The notes: generated from the letters alone by a model not told the origin. Shown: positions 8,780 through 19,022, counted from the stretch's first letter. The stretch: DNA of 64,000 nucleotides from Barnesiella sp. An22 (GCF_002159975.1 NZ_NFJR01000001.1:558001-622000); one strand, 5' to 3'. Numbers and translations: made by a program.

Positions 8780-10648
8780 TTATTTACCTATGTATTCATA
8801 AGCGCCTATATCTATATGACCGTTCCAACTTCTATCGTGACCCAGGATGTCGAAATAGAGATTAAAGTCGGTCCATTCGGCACCCTTGTCAATCAAAGGC
8901 GAGGTAACATGGAGTGAATAATCGCCATTCTCGGGCGATACAAAGTTGGGGCCGTCGGCTGCCATATTCTCCGAACCGAGGATAATGGAGCCATCGGTGC
9001 TCGACGGAGCATTATTGAAGGAGAGTGATCCTTCTATCGCACAGTTCTTGAAGGAGCAAGAGCCCTGAGCATCGAGATAACCATTGTTATTCTCGCCATT
9101 GGTGTGCTTGTTGTTCCATATCACCGTATTATATACTTCGGTTCCGGCTCCGGCTCTCAAACCGCTACTGCTACCGCCGCTCGTATTGTTGACAATGGTC
9201 GTGTTGTATATCTTCGAACCCTGCGAGTTTACGGTCGACGAGTTATTGATAGTACTGTTTCCATAAATCAAGCAGTTGTACAACTTACATTTGCTAAAGT
9301 ATCCACCGGCATCTCGCGTAGTATTGTTACCGGTGATAATGCAGTTGCGGAATACCCAGTTGTCATAGGCTTCGATAGTACCCAAACCTTGTGAGCTCAC
9401 CGAACCGGTAAATACAAAGCCATCTACATAGCACTCGTCGGTTTGGTCATAGGCATAAATCGACGACCACGTATTTGCCGGAGCTGCTTTCAACACCGAC
9501 TTTTTACTCATATCGCGGTCTTTCAACTTGGTTTCATTGCCGGCAAAACCGCCATAAACATTGATGCCTCTCTTCAAGGTCAGATAGTCTTTCAGCACAT
9601 ATTCACCTTCGGCAATCCACAAATCCATGTCGCCATAATTACTACATGCGGCTACACCATCTTCTACGGTTCCAAAGGCTCGTTCCCAACTGGTACCGTC
9701 GCCACCAGAGACTCCAGCTTTCACATAGACACGTTGACTACGAGCTTTTTGCGAAATAAACAAAGTATCGGTAGCCGTTTCGTCGGAGCTCTTGACGCAC
9801 ACGTAACCCCATCGCTCTTCTATCCCTGCATTCTGAGATACCGAAACCTTGATATTGATGTCCTGAACAATATCACCCTCAAAAGTCGGAGCCTCAAGAA
9901 TGCTAATCCAGTCGTTAGATGCCGTACATTGATAGTTGACATTGAGCGAAACGGGAATTACCAGCTCTTCGCCAGCCTTTTCGAGCAGCACATCTTTATC
10001 CTCGGCATTCAACGGTATCGACAAAATGTTCTCTACATTGGCCTGAACGATGGTCAATCGCGACTCGGTGGTACCGTCGGCACTGCGAACAATCAACTCT
10101 CTCGTGATTTCATTACCGGTATTATTGGGCGAAACCGCCACCTTCAACTGGCTCTCGCTGAGTTTGGTTGCAGTGACACCCTCCAGGCCCTCGGTAACCG
10201 GCTCCCACTCTACTTTCGTGGCCACATCAATAACAGCCTCACCTCCGTTTTTATTGAATATGATTTTCTCTTTCGAGAGGGTTATCAAACTGCCCCGACC
10301 GTTTTGGATAACATGCACCTTGGTCGACATCTGGTCCATCAACCGTACTTCGATCCAGCCTTCACGCAAATCCATATTCGGATTTTCCTGAACCTCCATG
10401 ACAATGGAATCGGGTTTCAGATACTGCCCTCTGTAACGAACCATCTTTATCCACGACACCGAAGACTCGGCATACCACGGATAGGTAGACTTCAGCATGA
10501 TTACATTTCGCGACGCCGTAGGACCAACGACCAACTCGTCGGTTATCTCTATGCCCGGATCCAATTTTTGCTCAATGTTATCATCATCGCACGACAGCAA
10601 CATGGTTGCTAAAAGAATAAATGCGCTTAATCTAAAAATCAGTTTCAT
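8780..10648 (-). CDS. surface lipoprotein with BACON-like domains and a beta-helix repeat region
   Basis: 622 aa. The signal peptide ends in a lipobox (LLATMLLSCDDD), so the protein is probably lipidated and exported. Residues about 30-330 contain about three BACON-type beta-sandwich modules (motifs WIKMVRYRGQYLKPD, WISILEAP, VCVKSSDETATDTLFISQ). The remainder begins with YVKAGVSGGDGTSWERAFGT, the entry to DUF1565/right-handed beta-helix proteins, followed by many short N/G/S-rich turns (NNTTRDAGGYFSKCKLYNC). BACON domains are glycan- or mucin-binding modules common in Bacteroidetes glycan loci. It is the last gene of the operon and occupies the position of a SusE/F-type accessory glycan-binding protein. 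A polysaccharide-lyase-like activity of the helix is possible but no catalytic site is identifiable. Confidence 0.8.
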   Translation of the reverse strand: MKLIFRLSAFILLATMLLSCDDDNIEQKLDPGIEITDELVVGPTASRNVIMLKSTYPWYAESSVSWIKMVRYRGQYLKPDSIVMEVQENPNMDLREGWIEVRLMDQMSTKVHVIQNGRGSLITLSKEKIIFNKNGGEAVIDVATKVEWEPVTEGLEGVTATKLSESQLKVAVSPNNTGNEITRELIVRSADGTTESRLTIVQANVENILSIPLNAEDKDVLLEKAGEELVIPVSLNVNYQCTASNDWISILEAPTFEGDIVQDINIKVSVSQNAGIEERWGYVCVKSSDETATDTLFISQKARSQRVYVKAGVSGGDGTSWERAFGTVEDGVAACSNYGDMDLWIAEGEYVLKDYLTLKRGINVYGGFAGNETKLKDRDMSKKSVLKAAPANTWSSIYAYDQTDECYVDGFVFTGSVSSQGLGTIEAYDNWVFRNCIITGNNTTRDAGGYFSKCKLYNCLIYGNSTINNSSTVNSQGSKIYNTTIVNNTSGGSSSGLRAGAGTEVYNTVIWNNKHTNGENNNGYLDAQGSCSFKNCAIEGSLSFNNAPSSTDGSIILGSENMAADGPNFVSPENGDYSLHVTSPLIDKGAEWTDFNLYFDILGHDRSWNGHIDIGAYEYIGK

Positions 10649-10654
10649 AGTCCC

Positions 10655-11614
10655 TTATTTTTTTATTACAACTAATCCATTCAATACTTCTCTCACCGGA
10701 TTATCCGAAGGGGTATTCATCAACTCAAACGAGACTTGCCCTCCCATCTCGGTTCTCTTGACCATTGTGGTCGAGCCTCCTCCATCGAGATTCAAGGCTT
10801 GATAACAGCCGGCACCCTGGCACAAGAGAATCATATCCTCCAATCTCATTCCATTGGAATAATTGGGCTGACGGCCATCCAGCACAAACAGCTGAACCTT
10901 CAGATTATCTTTCGATACACCCACGAATGTTCTCGGGTGAAAATCCATGGCATTGTCATTCACACTGAATTTCTTGACCGGTTCTCCATCAATCATCATC
11001 CGTTGCCAACCCGACAGGGCACTCATCACGTTGGCCTCGTTCTCCTTAAACTCTTCGATGGTCGAAATATGAGCGGTCCCGTCTTTCAAGATATAGAAGG
11101 CATGGTCGGCTTCATATCCCGGAGTCGTCCACAGGGCCTTCCCGTCCTTATAGACCAATCCGCCCGGAATCCAGGTGCCGGCCGCAGTCGTAGACTCCGA
11201 AAAATAGTCGCCGTTTGTCGCCAGATAGACATGCTTCCCAGCCTTCTCGGCACACATGGCTTGCTCGGCTACGGTCTGCAACTTCGAGCCTACCTCATCC
11301 AAATTATCCGGTGTAGATACACTGATTGTCACATCTTTGGTAAGGTCGATTTCGGCTATAAGCATTCTGGTCGGTTTGCGGCAGTATGTAAAGGTGACAT
11401 CTACGATATGGATGCCATCGACCAACTGGTAGGACTCTTCCTTATCGACCGACTGTATGTAGGGAACATTGTCGGCGATACTTTGCATAACAGGTAGCTT
11501 AGCTCCCTTGTGAGGATTCTCTACCTCGTTCTCGGCACAACTGCAAAGAGCAAACAGGCCGATAAAATTCAATACAAAGAATATAGTGCTTGTCTTCAAA
11601 TAATGGGTATTCAT
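10655..11614 (-). CDS. NAGPA-type phosphodiester glycosidase lipoprotein
   Basis: 319 aa with a lipobox signal (FIGLFALCSCAEN). The body matches the phosphodiester glycosidase / NAGPA family: LATNGDYF, FHPRTFVGV, LFVLDGRQPNYSNGM and the C-terminal hallmark NLDGGGSTTMV. Family members remove alpha-GlcNAc from GlcNAc-1-phosphodiesters (the mammalian uncovering enzyme) or act on similar phosphodiester-linked sugars. Six bases separate it from the BACON gene and 12 from the SusD gene, so it is in the operon. This points to a glycan with phosphodiester-linked sugars such as teichoic-acid-like or phosphoglycan material (inference). No conventional glycoside hydrolase is present in this locus. Confidence 0.88.
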   Translation of the reverse strand: MNTHYLKTSTIFFVLNFIGLFALCSCAENEVENPHKGAKLPVMQSIADNVPYIQSVDKEESYQLVDGIHIVDVTFTYCRKPTRMLIAEIDLTKDVTISVSTPDNLDEVGSKLQTVAEQAMCAEKAGKHVYLATNGDYFSESTTAAGTWIPGGLVYKDGKALWTTPGYEADHAFYILKDGTAHISTIEEFKENEANVMSALSGWQRMMIDGEPVKKFSVNDNAMDFHPRTFVGVSKDNLKVQLFVLDGRQPNYSNGMRLEDMILLCQGAGCYQALNLDGGGSTTMVKRTEMGGQVSFELMNTPSDNPVREVLNGLVVIKK

Positions 11615-11626
11615 ATCTGTTCTGTT

Positions 11627-13381
11627 TTATTCCCAGCCCGGGTTATTAGGTAATAAATTTGGATTCAACGAGATTTCATCGAGCGGAACATTGTACAAAT
11701 AGTTTTTCTCCGTGAAATTCATGCTGTAAGTAGCCCGCTTGGCATACGGTGTGATAAAACCGTCCTGATCGAAACCTACCAAATCGCTAATGGTATTTAT
11801 CTCATCCTGCGTGTACAGCGTCGGGTCCATTTTGGCACCTCGTCTCACTTTGTTGTAAACGATGGTACCCACATTCCAGCGGCACACATCGTCCCAACGA
11901 TACCCTTCGGCAAAGAGTTCGATGCGGCGCTCGCGTCTAATCTCCCGAATCAGATTCTTGTTGGGCCCTTTAATATCGGGATACTCCTTAACCAGATTGG
12001 GGTCTTCGACCGGATTCTCGGTCAGCGGGAACGGGAAACCGACCCGGGCTCTCAACTTGTTGATTGTCTTGTCGAGTTCAGGATCCTTACCCAACTCGGC
12101 ACCGGCCTCGGCTCTGATAAGCAATACCTCGGCATACCTCATCACCGGGGCATCGGTCCCGCCCTTGAAGTTTCCAATCAAATGCTCTTCCTTCTTATAG
12201 AATTTTGCCATGGCATAACCGGTGCTCGATGCCCCGTAAAACGTGCGAGTCTCCGACGAGGGTAATATCGAGAATATATTGGGAGCTCCGCCCAAACCAT
12301 CCTTAAACAAATACCGGGCATTGGGATTTCCCTCTTCGGGGATACAGAGGGTCTGCAACAGGCGGCCGTCGCGATTTTTCATCTCTGCGATATATCCCAT
12401 ATCGGGGTTGTGACACCCACAGATAGAAATAGGCAGACCGGTGTTGGCACACAGATACTCCTCGAAGCAATCCCGGCTCATGCCCAACTCGCCATAGGGT
12501 ATCGAGTTGGTAACCTGGTGTCCCATGTTTATCGAAGGGTCGTACTCTCTCGAGAGTATGATTTCGCTGTTGGCATTGTAATCGTCCTGTATGAACAACT
12601 CGAAGTAGCTGTTCTCGGGGCCGGCGGCATCGTACAACGAATAGCCATACTCCATCAACTCACCGGCGGCTGCATAGGCCTCTTCCAGGAATCGAACATC
12701 GTCGTCGATATTTCTGTATCGACGATAGGTACCTTCGTACAGACAGATTCGGGCCTTAAGCAACAACGCGGCGTCGCGACTCACCCGATAGACAGCCGTC
12801 TTTCGCGGCAAAAACTCGATAGCCCGGTTGATGGTACTCAGTATGGAATCCATCACGAGTATTCTGGAATCGCGTCCTTTATACAACTCGGGCGACTCGG
12901 CCGTCAGCACCCCATCGTACCAAGGCACATCGCCAAACAGCTTCACTTTATTGAAATAGTCGAATGCCTTGAAAAAGAGCATCTCTCCTGCATATCTTCG
13001 TTTATCGCTTATCGATGCCGGCGACTTTTCATAATTGGTCAAGAACTCGTTACAGCCACGAACCACCGACCAGCTCCAGTCGCTATTGCTGGTCAACGCC
13101 GTGTTCTGACCAAATGTGATTATGCTCGGAGCCGAGCCCAGCAGATTGTCCGACTGGTATTCCGAGTTAATCATATCGCCTATTGTCCAACTCTGCGGAT
13201 CGCCATGACCTTTGATCAGTTTGGGATAATATAAATTGCAATACTGCTCCAAAGCGGCAGCATTGGCAGTACTCCAAAAGGTATTATTGTCAATCGCATC
13301 GCCTGGAATAGTATCCAAATAGTCGCAACTATTCATCGCTGCTGCTATAATCAAAATCAATAATGAACAATTCTTTTTCAT
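11627..13381 (-). CDS. SusD-like outer-membrane glycan-binding lipoprotein
   Basis: 584 aa. The signal peptide has a lipobox (IIAAAMNSCDYLDTIPGD) followed by the N-terminal SusD signature (NNTFWSTANAAALEQYCNLYYP). The middle has helical TPR-like segments and the C-terminus the RagB/SusD domain (RRERRIELFAEGYRWDDVCRWN and PLDEISLNPNLLPNNPGW). SusD proteins form the lid over the SusC barrel and capture oligosaccharides. It lies 40 bases downstream of its SusC partner. Length and motifs are normal for the family; substrate is unknown. Confidence 0.96.
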   Translation of the reverse strand: MKKNCSLLILIIAAAMNSCDYLDTIPGDAIDNNTFWSTANAAALEQYCNLYYPKLIKGHGDPQSWTIGDMINSEYQSDNLLGSAPSIITFGQNTALTSNSDWSWSVVRGCNEFLTNYEKSPASISDKRRYAGEMLFFKAFDYFNKVKLFGDVPWYDGVLTAESPELYKGRDSRILVMDSILSTINRAIEFLPRKTAVYRVSRDAALLLKARICLYEGTYRRYRNIDDDVRFLEEAYAAAGELMEYGYSLYDAAGPENSYFELFIQDDYNANSEIILSREYDPSINMGHQVTNSIPYGELGMSRDCFEEYLCANTGLPISICGCHNPDMGYIAEMKNRDGRLLQTLCIPEEGNPNARYLFKDGLGGAPNIFSILPSSETRTFYGASSTGYAMAKFYKKEEHLIGNFKGGTDAPVMRYAEVLLIRAEAGAELGKDPELDKTINKLRARVGFPFPLTENPVEDPNLVKEYPDIKGPNKNLIREIRRERRIELFAEGYRWDDVCRWNVGTIVYNKVRRGAKMDPTLYTQDEINTISDLVGFDQDGFITPYAKRATYSMNFTEKNYLYNVPLDEISLNPNLLPNNPGWE

Positions 13382-13421
13382 ATGTATGATTCTTATCTTT
13401 ATCGATTCTACTCACTATACT

Positions 13422-16400
13422 CTAAAACGTAATATTTATGCCAAACGAATAGCTTCTCATAAAGGCATACTCTTTTCCAGCATTCTCACTCTGCAGACTC
13501 TTGTCGACTGTTATCTGATCGACAATATCGGGAGTCATGAAGGGAGGCAGATGTGTCTTCTCCCACAAGTTCAAGCCACTTAAATAGATATTTATATTTT
13601 CGGCTTTTATACGGCTCACCCACTTCTTGGGCAAATTATAGGCAATCGTCAAATCTTTCAACCTGATGTACGAAGCATCTTGCAGATACTTGGTCTGAAC
13701 CTGCTTGCTGCGTTTATTGCCATTGGCATTCAACCGCGGATAATAGGCGGTAGGATTCTCGTACGTCCAGGTATTGTCTATGTGATACTGAGTCACGTTC
13801 GAGTTGTATATTCCTCTGGAGAATCCCCAGAACTGGTCGCTGCCCGTCCACATGTCTCTTTTTCCTATTCCTTCGAACAAGACTCTGACACTGAATCCAT
13901 GCCACTCGATACCACCTTGAATATTGTAGCGGTAACGGGGAGTGGAATTACCGATAATTGTCTTGTCGCCCGGGTTGCTCAAGGTCACATTGCCGTTATC
14001 GATTACACCATCGCCGTTCAGGTCCTTGTACTTGATATCGCCAGGATACCACTTCGTCGAGATAAATTTCTGTACATAGTTCATCTTGTCGGCCTCGAAG
14101 TCGTCGATAATATACCCATCGGTCACATACCCCCAGATTTCGCCCAACTTCTGACCCTTGTAGTACATGCCGTCGGCCAGAGAGCCGCTGGGGTTGTCGT
14201 ATTTGGTTATCTCGGCCTGATAGTCCGATAATCCCAAAGTCACGTGATAACTGATAGGACTGTTCAGGACAGCACCCGTCTTATCATGCCAGGTCAGTTC
14301 CAGTTCCCAACCGGTGGTTCTCATGTCGGCCAGATTCTTTTTACCACCGCTTGTTCCCAATACGGCCGGCAATGTAATCTCCCTGACCATACCTTTCGTA
14401 TCTCGTATGTAATAGTCGAACGAGCCCGACAACCGATTCTTAAACAGCGTGAAATCCAAACCCAGGTTCTTCGACTCCACCTTTTCCCAGGAGACGAGGC
14501 TCGGCAGCGAGGGAATATTCAAGGCATTGATTATCGAACCGTTCATCATGTAATTGTCCATCGACACCCCCGTCAGTATAGACATGTAGGAGTGGTTGCT
14601 GTCGGTCACCTGGTTGCCCAGCGAACCGATTGAAAATCTGAATTTCAAGTTATCTACGACCTTCGTCAACGGCTTGAAGAAGGGTTCCTCCGAAAGTCTC
14701 CATCCCACCGATGCCGAGGGGAAGAAGGCCCATCGGTCATCCTTGGCATACTTCGACGAACCGTCGTAACGGCCGTTCAACTCCAGCAAGTATCTCGACT
14801 TGTAATTGTAGTTCAGTCTGAAAAACATACCTTGTATTCTCCATATATCGATTACCTCGCTATTGGTCTTGTAGTTGATGGCCAGATCGGACACCGGCAG
14901 ATCGTTCAGATAGAGGTTGGTCATTGTATACGACGTGGACGAATAGGTCTTCTCCTCCTGGTTATAACCCACCATAATGTTAAAATCGTGTGCATCGTCA
15001 AAGACCTTCTTGTACTCGGCCCACACGTTGAACGCACTGTATATATTGTTCGAATTGCTGTTTGTCACATAGTTGGGGGTCTCTACCAAATAGGGAGTCC
15101 GGCCTTCGGGGAAAGTCTGCGTCATCTCTTTGCGATGTATCTTATTTCCAATCGAATATCGGTTCCACGAATAGTCTCCCTTGATAGAGAGTCCCTTCAA
15201 CGGGTGTATGTCGAAGCGCCCCGTATACCACTGGTCCCAGGTATCCTCGACATTCCTGCCGGCCAAAGCCATGCGCCCGGCCACGTTGTAGTTACCGCTA
15301 TTCAGATACAAACCGGCAAAATCGCCGTTCGGCAGATAGATCGACAACGTGGGGAACATGCGGTACACCTCGTAAAACCAGGTCACCTGGTCCGACCCCT
15401 GATTGTCCATGTAGGGCTCGTCGCTTTCGATATAGTTCATGCGGGTAGAGACTCCCAGGTCTAACCACTTGAAGACCTTGGTATCGAAATTGAACGACAG
15501 ATTGAACCGCTTGTACTTGTCGTTGCCGAAACGGAATATACCCGACTGGTCCTTGTAGCCGACCGAGGCATAATACCTATTTCTCTCGGTCCCGCCCGAG
15601 ATGCTTACATTGTGCTGTTGCATAAAAGCCGCCTTTTTATAGAAGGCATCGAGCCAATCGGTATTCCCTACATAGGCCCAACCGGGATTGTCGGGGGTGT
15701 AGATGGCATTCTGAATACCCTCGGTATCGACCAATATCGGCGGATTGTTGGCCGGGTCGGCTATATGGGCTCTAAGGGCATCCATAAACTTCTCGTTGAA
15801 ATAGTACGTACCGGGGTTGTCATAGTCGTAGGCCTTGTTCCACATTTCGGCCCAGACATCGGCTCGAGGCATCTCGGGCAGCCGAGCCGGCGTGCTCCAG
15901 GAGAAGTTGTTCGAATACGATATTCTGGCTTTCTGCTTGGCACTCCCCTTCTTGGTCGTTATCAACATCACACCAAAAGCGGCTCGAGCTCCATATATTG
16001 CCGCCGACGAAGCATCCTTCAATATCGAAATGCTTTCCACATCTTGAGGATTGATCAACGACAGGTCGGAGATTTCGACCCCATCGACCAGTATCAAGGC
16101 TTCACCTCCGTTCAACGACGTATTACCGCGGATGTTAATCTTCGCCTCCTCATTCGGCTGACCGCTGTTAAACGTAATGTTCAGGTTGGGGACAAGGCCC
16201 TGCAATCCCTGGGCGATATTACCGATAGGTCTGTTCTCCAGCAGGTCCTTCGATGCGGTAGAGACGGCGCCGGTCAAGTTCACCTTCTTCTGGGTGCCAT
16301 AGCCCACGACCACCACCTCATCGAGCAACTGCCGGTCTTCCTGCATCACGACCTTCAGGTTGGTCGGCTTGTTTATCGCAAAATATTGTGTCTTGAAACC

Positions 16401-16874
16401 TATCGAAGCAACCTTCAAAGAAGAACCTGCCGGCACCGAAATCGAAAAATTACCATCGACATCGGTCGAGGTCCCTATCGAAGAGCCCTCGACAGCGACA
16501 GTCGCACCTGGCATAGACTCGCCATTCTCGTCCAGCACCCGACCTTTTACCTCTACCTTTTTATTTTCCGTTTTGGGAACAACCTTCAAAACAATCTGGT
16601 TTCCCGTAATCGAGTATTGAACATTCGTACCTTCAAATATCTTTTTCAGTACCTCGTTTATGTTCTCATTGTTGACCGATATGGATACCTTTCTATTGAT
16701 ATCGACCAGATTTTCATTGTAGGAAAATCGATAATCGGTTTGGCTCTCCATCCGCTGCAAAACATTCTCTACCTTCACATTCTTCAGATTCAGAGTCAGC
16801 TTTGCATTCTGGCCGAATAGGGGTATCGTCAAAAAAGCACTAAGCAAACATGATATTAAATATTTTTTATTCAT
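13422..16874 (-). CDS. SusC-like TonB-dependent transducer with N-terminal STN domain
   Basis: 1150 aa. Signal peptide, then an STN (secretin/TonB short N-terminal) domain at about residues 25-105 (LTLNLKNVKVENVLQRMESQ), a carboxypeptidase-regulatory-like domain (EVKGRVLDENGESMPGATV), the SusC linker (LDEVVVVGYGTQKKVNLTGA), a TonB plug and a long beta-barrel ending in SFGINITF. The STN domain is what couples receptors of this class to a FecR-type anti-sigma factor in the inner membrane, and a FecR gene and its ECF sigma gene are divergent just upstream. The protein therefore both imports a glycan with SusD and signals its presence. The start ATG is followed by a good signal sequence. Confidence 0.96.
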   Translation of the reverse strand: MNKKYLISCLLSAFLTIPLFGQNAKLTLNLKNVKVENVLQRMESQTDYRFSYNENLVDINRKVSISVNNENINEVLKKIFEGTNVQYSITGNQIVLKVVPKTENKKVEVKGRVLDENGESMPGATVAVEGSSIGTSTDVDGNFSISVPAGSSLKVASIGFKTQYFAINKPTNLKVVMQEDRQLLDEVVVVGYGTQKKVNLTGAVSTASKDLLENRPIGNIAQGLQGLVPNLNITFNSGQPNEEAKINIRGNTSLNGGEALILVDGVEISDLSLINPQDVESISILKDASSAAIYGARAAFGVMLITTKKGSAKQKARISYSNNFSWSTPARLPEMPRADVWAEMWNKAYDYDNPGTYYFNEKFMDALRAHIADPANNPPILVDTEGIQNAIYTPDNPGWAYVGNTDWLDAFYKKAAFMQQHNVSISGGTERNRYYASVGYKDQSGIFRFGNDKYKRFNLSFNFDTKVFKWLDLGVSTRMNYIESDEPYMDNQGSDQVTWFYEVYRMFPTLSIYLPNGDFAGLYLNSGNYNVAGRMALAGRNVEDTWDQWYTGRFDIHPLKGLSIKGDYSWNRYSIGNKIHRKEMTQTFPEGRTPYLVETPNYVTNSNSNNIYSAFNVWAEYKKVFDDAHDFNIMVGYNQEEKTYSSTSYTMTNLYLNDLPVSDLAINYKTNSEVIDIWRIQGMFFRLNYNYKSRYLLELNGRYDGSSKYAKDDRWAFFPSASVGWRLSEEPFFKPLTKVVDNLKFRFSIGSLGNQVTDSNHSYMSILTGVSMDNYMMNGSIINALNIPSLPSLVSWEKVESKNLGLDFTLFKNRLSGSFDYYIRDTKGMVREITLPAVLGTSGGKKNLADMRTTGWELELTWHDKTGAVLNSPISYHVTLGLSDYQAEITKYDNPSGSLADGMYYKGQKLGEIWGYVTDGYIIDDFEADKMNYVQKFISTKWYPGDIKYKDLNGDGVIDNGNVTLSNPGDKTIIGNSTPRYRYNIQGGIEWHGFSVRVLFEGIGKRDMWTGSDQFWGFSRGIYNSNVTQYHIDNTWTYENPTAYYPRLNANGNKRSKQVQTKYLQDASYIRLKDLTIAYNLPKKWVSRIKAENINIYLSGLNLWEKTHLPPFMTPDIVDQITVDKSLQSENAGKEYAFMRSYSFGINITF

Positions 16875-17197
16875 ATAGATTAAGACATAGAGTTAAACAC
16901 TATTTACACTAAAAACATTTTACTCTTTCCTCAAAAACTCAAACAGACTTGGTTCCAAGTATTAGATTCAAAATTCAAACTATTTTCTTCATACACATAA
17001 CTATATTTTTATTAGACATAAAAGGTTTTTCCATTGCAATGTATAAATAGGACGATTAACGGCCCGGCAACCACAACAACGAGGCTTCAAAAATAACATC
17101 GTTTTTTGTTCCGAGCCAATGCGTTTTTTTCGGAACCACATTTAAACAGCTATTATTCAAAAGAATATAATTTTTATCAAACAATTAAAATATAAAT
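16875..17197. other. divergent intergenic region between SusC and ECF sigma genes
   Basis: An AT-rich region holding the outward promoters of the SusC operon (left) and the sigma gene (right). No ORF is convincing. Around 17096-17140 two similar elements, ATCGTTTTTTGTTCCGAGCC and ATGCGTTTTTTTCGGAAC, are spaced about 30 bases apart; they could be an ECF-type promoter or operator pair, but I cannot assign them. Confidence 0.4.
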
Positions 17198-17198
17198 A

Positions 17199-17229
17199 TT
17201 GATAAATAAATCTCTCCGCTTTATATTTG
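17199..17229 (+). promoter_or_regulatory. promoter of the ECF sigma gene
   Basis: -7 box TATATTTG (17222-17229) preceded after 20 bases by a TTG element (17199-17201), matching the Bacteroidota TTTG-N19-21-TAnnTTTG pattern. Transcription should begin near 17236, downstream of the earliest possible start codon of the ORF, which supports the ATG at 17266 as the true start. Confidence 0.6.
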
Positions 17230-17265
17230 CAACAATCAAAAAAAGGCGGTATCCACAAACGATAT

Positions 17266-17844
17266 ATGAAGAGGATAATACAATACGATAACGAATTCGA
17301 GTTGATCGTCGCGCTCAAAAAAGGGGAACACGACGCATACTCTTATTTATTTTCAAAGTATTACAACGACCTTGTTCTATACGGTGGAACAATCATACAA
17401 AACCAGGAAGTCTGCGAAGACATCGTTCAGAATATATTCCTTTACATCTGGGACAACCGGGAGAGTATCCAAATCAAATCGCTCAAATCCTACCTCCTGC
17501 GAGCGGTCCGGAACAGTTGCTTCGACGAAATAAAGCACTACAAGATAGTAAACGAGCATACCGATTTTGTCACCAGACAAAATACCCTGGAAATCAACGA
17601 TACCGAAGAATACATCCTGTTTTCCGAACTTAATGCCAAACTGCAAGAGGCGATAGAGATGCTGCCCGAAGAAGAAAAAACCACATTCAAGATGAGTAGA
17701 ATACACGAAATGAAATATCAACAGATAGCCGAGGAGTTACAGGTTTCGGTACGGACCGTCGAAGTCCGAATCGCCAAATCCATAAAACACCTCAAAGTGT
17801 TGTTAAATGATTTTTTTCCTTTCTTATTATTTATTCTCATTTGA
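17266..17844 (+). CDS. ECF RNA polymerase sigma factor (FecI-like)
   Basis: 192 aa from the ATG at 17266 (MKRIIQYDNEFE); a longer frame from 17227 would begin inside the promoter. Region 2 is present (AYSYLFSKYYNDLVLYGGTI; VCEDIVQNIFLYIWDNRESI, contacts core and -10) and region 4 has a C-terminal helix-turn-helix (MKYQQIAEELQVSVRTVEVRIAKSIKHL). This is the Bacteroidetes FecI-like type that switches on glycan-uptake SusC/SusD operons, here almost certainly the divergent one. The FecR-type anti-sigma gene follows after 146 bases on the same strand. Confidence 0.94.
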   Translation: MKRIIQYDNEFELIVALKKGEHDAYSYLFSKYYNDLVLYGGTIIQNQEVCEDIVQNIFLYIWDNRESIQIKSLKSYLLRAVRNSCFDEIKHYKIVNEHTDFVTRQNTLEINDTEEYILFSELNAKLQEAIEMLPEEEKTTFKMSRIHEMKYQQIAEELQVSVRTVEVRIAKSIKHLKVLLNDFFPFLLFILI

Positions 17845-17990
17845 TAATTGTGGATGAACCCTACTCAATCGTCATACTTAAACAAATGGTACATAATCGA
17901 TGAATCTCAAACGACGACTTTTCAAAATCGCACATACGATTTTCACGATAGGTTTAGGTATTTCAGTGTCAACTAAAAGCAGAAGGTAAA

Positions 17991-19022
17991 ATGAAAAACG
18001 AAGATATAATAACCAGAATCCTCTCGGGAAACGCCGACCCGGCCGATGTAAAGGCCTTTACGGCATGGCTGAACGAGTGTGAAGAAAACAAGACCGAGTT
18101 CCGCCGGTTAAAGAACATTTGGGATGCAACCCATCCGGCTTTCAATCCGGCTCAAATCGACACGCGCAAAGCCGAAAGCCGATTCTTCGAAAAAATCGGC
18201 AAAGAGCAATGCTCGAGCCGAATCGCTGCCTTTACAAACTTCATGTACCGGGCGGCCGCCATACTCTTCATTCCCCTGCTCATCGCCACCCTCTATCTAT
18301 ACAACCAGAACGCACATCGGTCCTCTGCCGGCCGCCCGACAGCCATGCAGACCATCTCGGTCCCCTACGGAATTACCTCTTCGGTCGAGCTGCCCGACGG
18401 CTCTACCGTCTGGCTCAACTCAGGGACCTCCTTCAAATATCCCGTTCAGTTCGACAGCAACGTCCGGCAGGTCGAGCTCATTCAGGGCGAAGCCTTCTTC
18501 GAGGTCAATGCCGACCCGCAACACCCCTTCATCGTCAACACCAACCACATCAGTGTCACGGCCACCGGCACTCGATTCAACGTCAACGCCTATCCCAACG
18601 AGAGCAGCCTCTATGTCTCGCTCGACAAAGGCCGGGTAAACATAACCGACCACATCACCCAAAAGCTCATTGCCATGAGCCCCGGCGAAATACTGAACTA
18701 CAACAAGGCCGACAACTCCTACTCCCTCCGCCCGGGTAATGTCTATAACAACTACGCCTGGATCGACGGCATCACCATCTTCCGGGATGTCACCCTCAAA
18801 GAGGTATTCAACAAACTGGAACAGAAGTATAACGTAAAATTCATGATCCAGGACCCCGAAATCAACAGCTACCCCTACCATGCCACCTTCGAGAACGAAT
18901 CGCTCAGCGAAATTCTGGACCTCCTGGAAGAGGGTAACGCCATCTCGTGCAAAGACATAAGCAAGCAACACAACGAGGTCAAGGGCAAGAAGGTATACCA
19001 AGTCTCCAAAATCAGGAAATAG
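17991..19022 (+). CDS. FecR-family anti-sigma factor
   Basis: 343 aa. A cytoplasmic N-terminus of about 80 residues (sigma-binding) precedes one membrane helix (AAAILFIPLLIATLYLYN, about 84-102), a periplasmic FecR domain (SVELPDGSTVWLNSGTSFKYP; VELIQGEAFFEV; VTATGTRFNVNAYP) and the C-terminal DUF4974/STN-like domain (FRDVTLKEVFNKLEQKYNVKF). In this family the protein holds the ECF sigma inactive until the STN domain of the cognate SusC reports substrate. Its sigma lies upstream and its SusC is divergent, a complete three-part trans-envelope switch. Confidence 0.94.
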   Translation: MKNEDIITRILSGNADPADVKAFTAWLNECEENKTEFRRLKNIWDATHPAFNPAQIDTRKAESRFFEKIGKEQCSSRIAAFTNFMYRAAAILFIPLLIATLYLYNQNAHRSSAGRPTAMQTISVPYGITSSVELPDGSTVWLNSGTSFKYPVQFDSNVRQVELIQGEAFFEVNADPQHPFIVNTNHISVTATGTRFNVNAYPNESSLYVSLDKGRVNITDHITQKLIAMSPGEILNYNKADNSYSLRPGNVYNNYAWIDGITIFRDVTLKEVFNKLEQKYNVKFMIQDPEINSYPYHATFENESLSEILDLLEEGNAISCKDISKQHNEVKGKKVYQVSKIRK

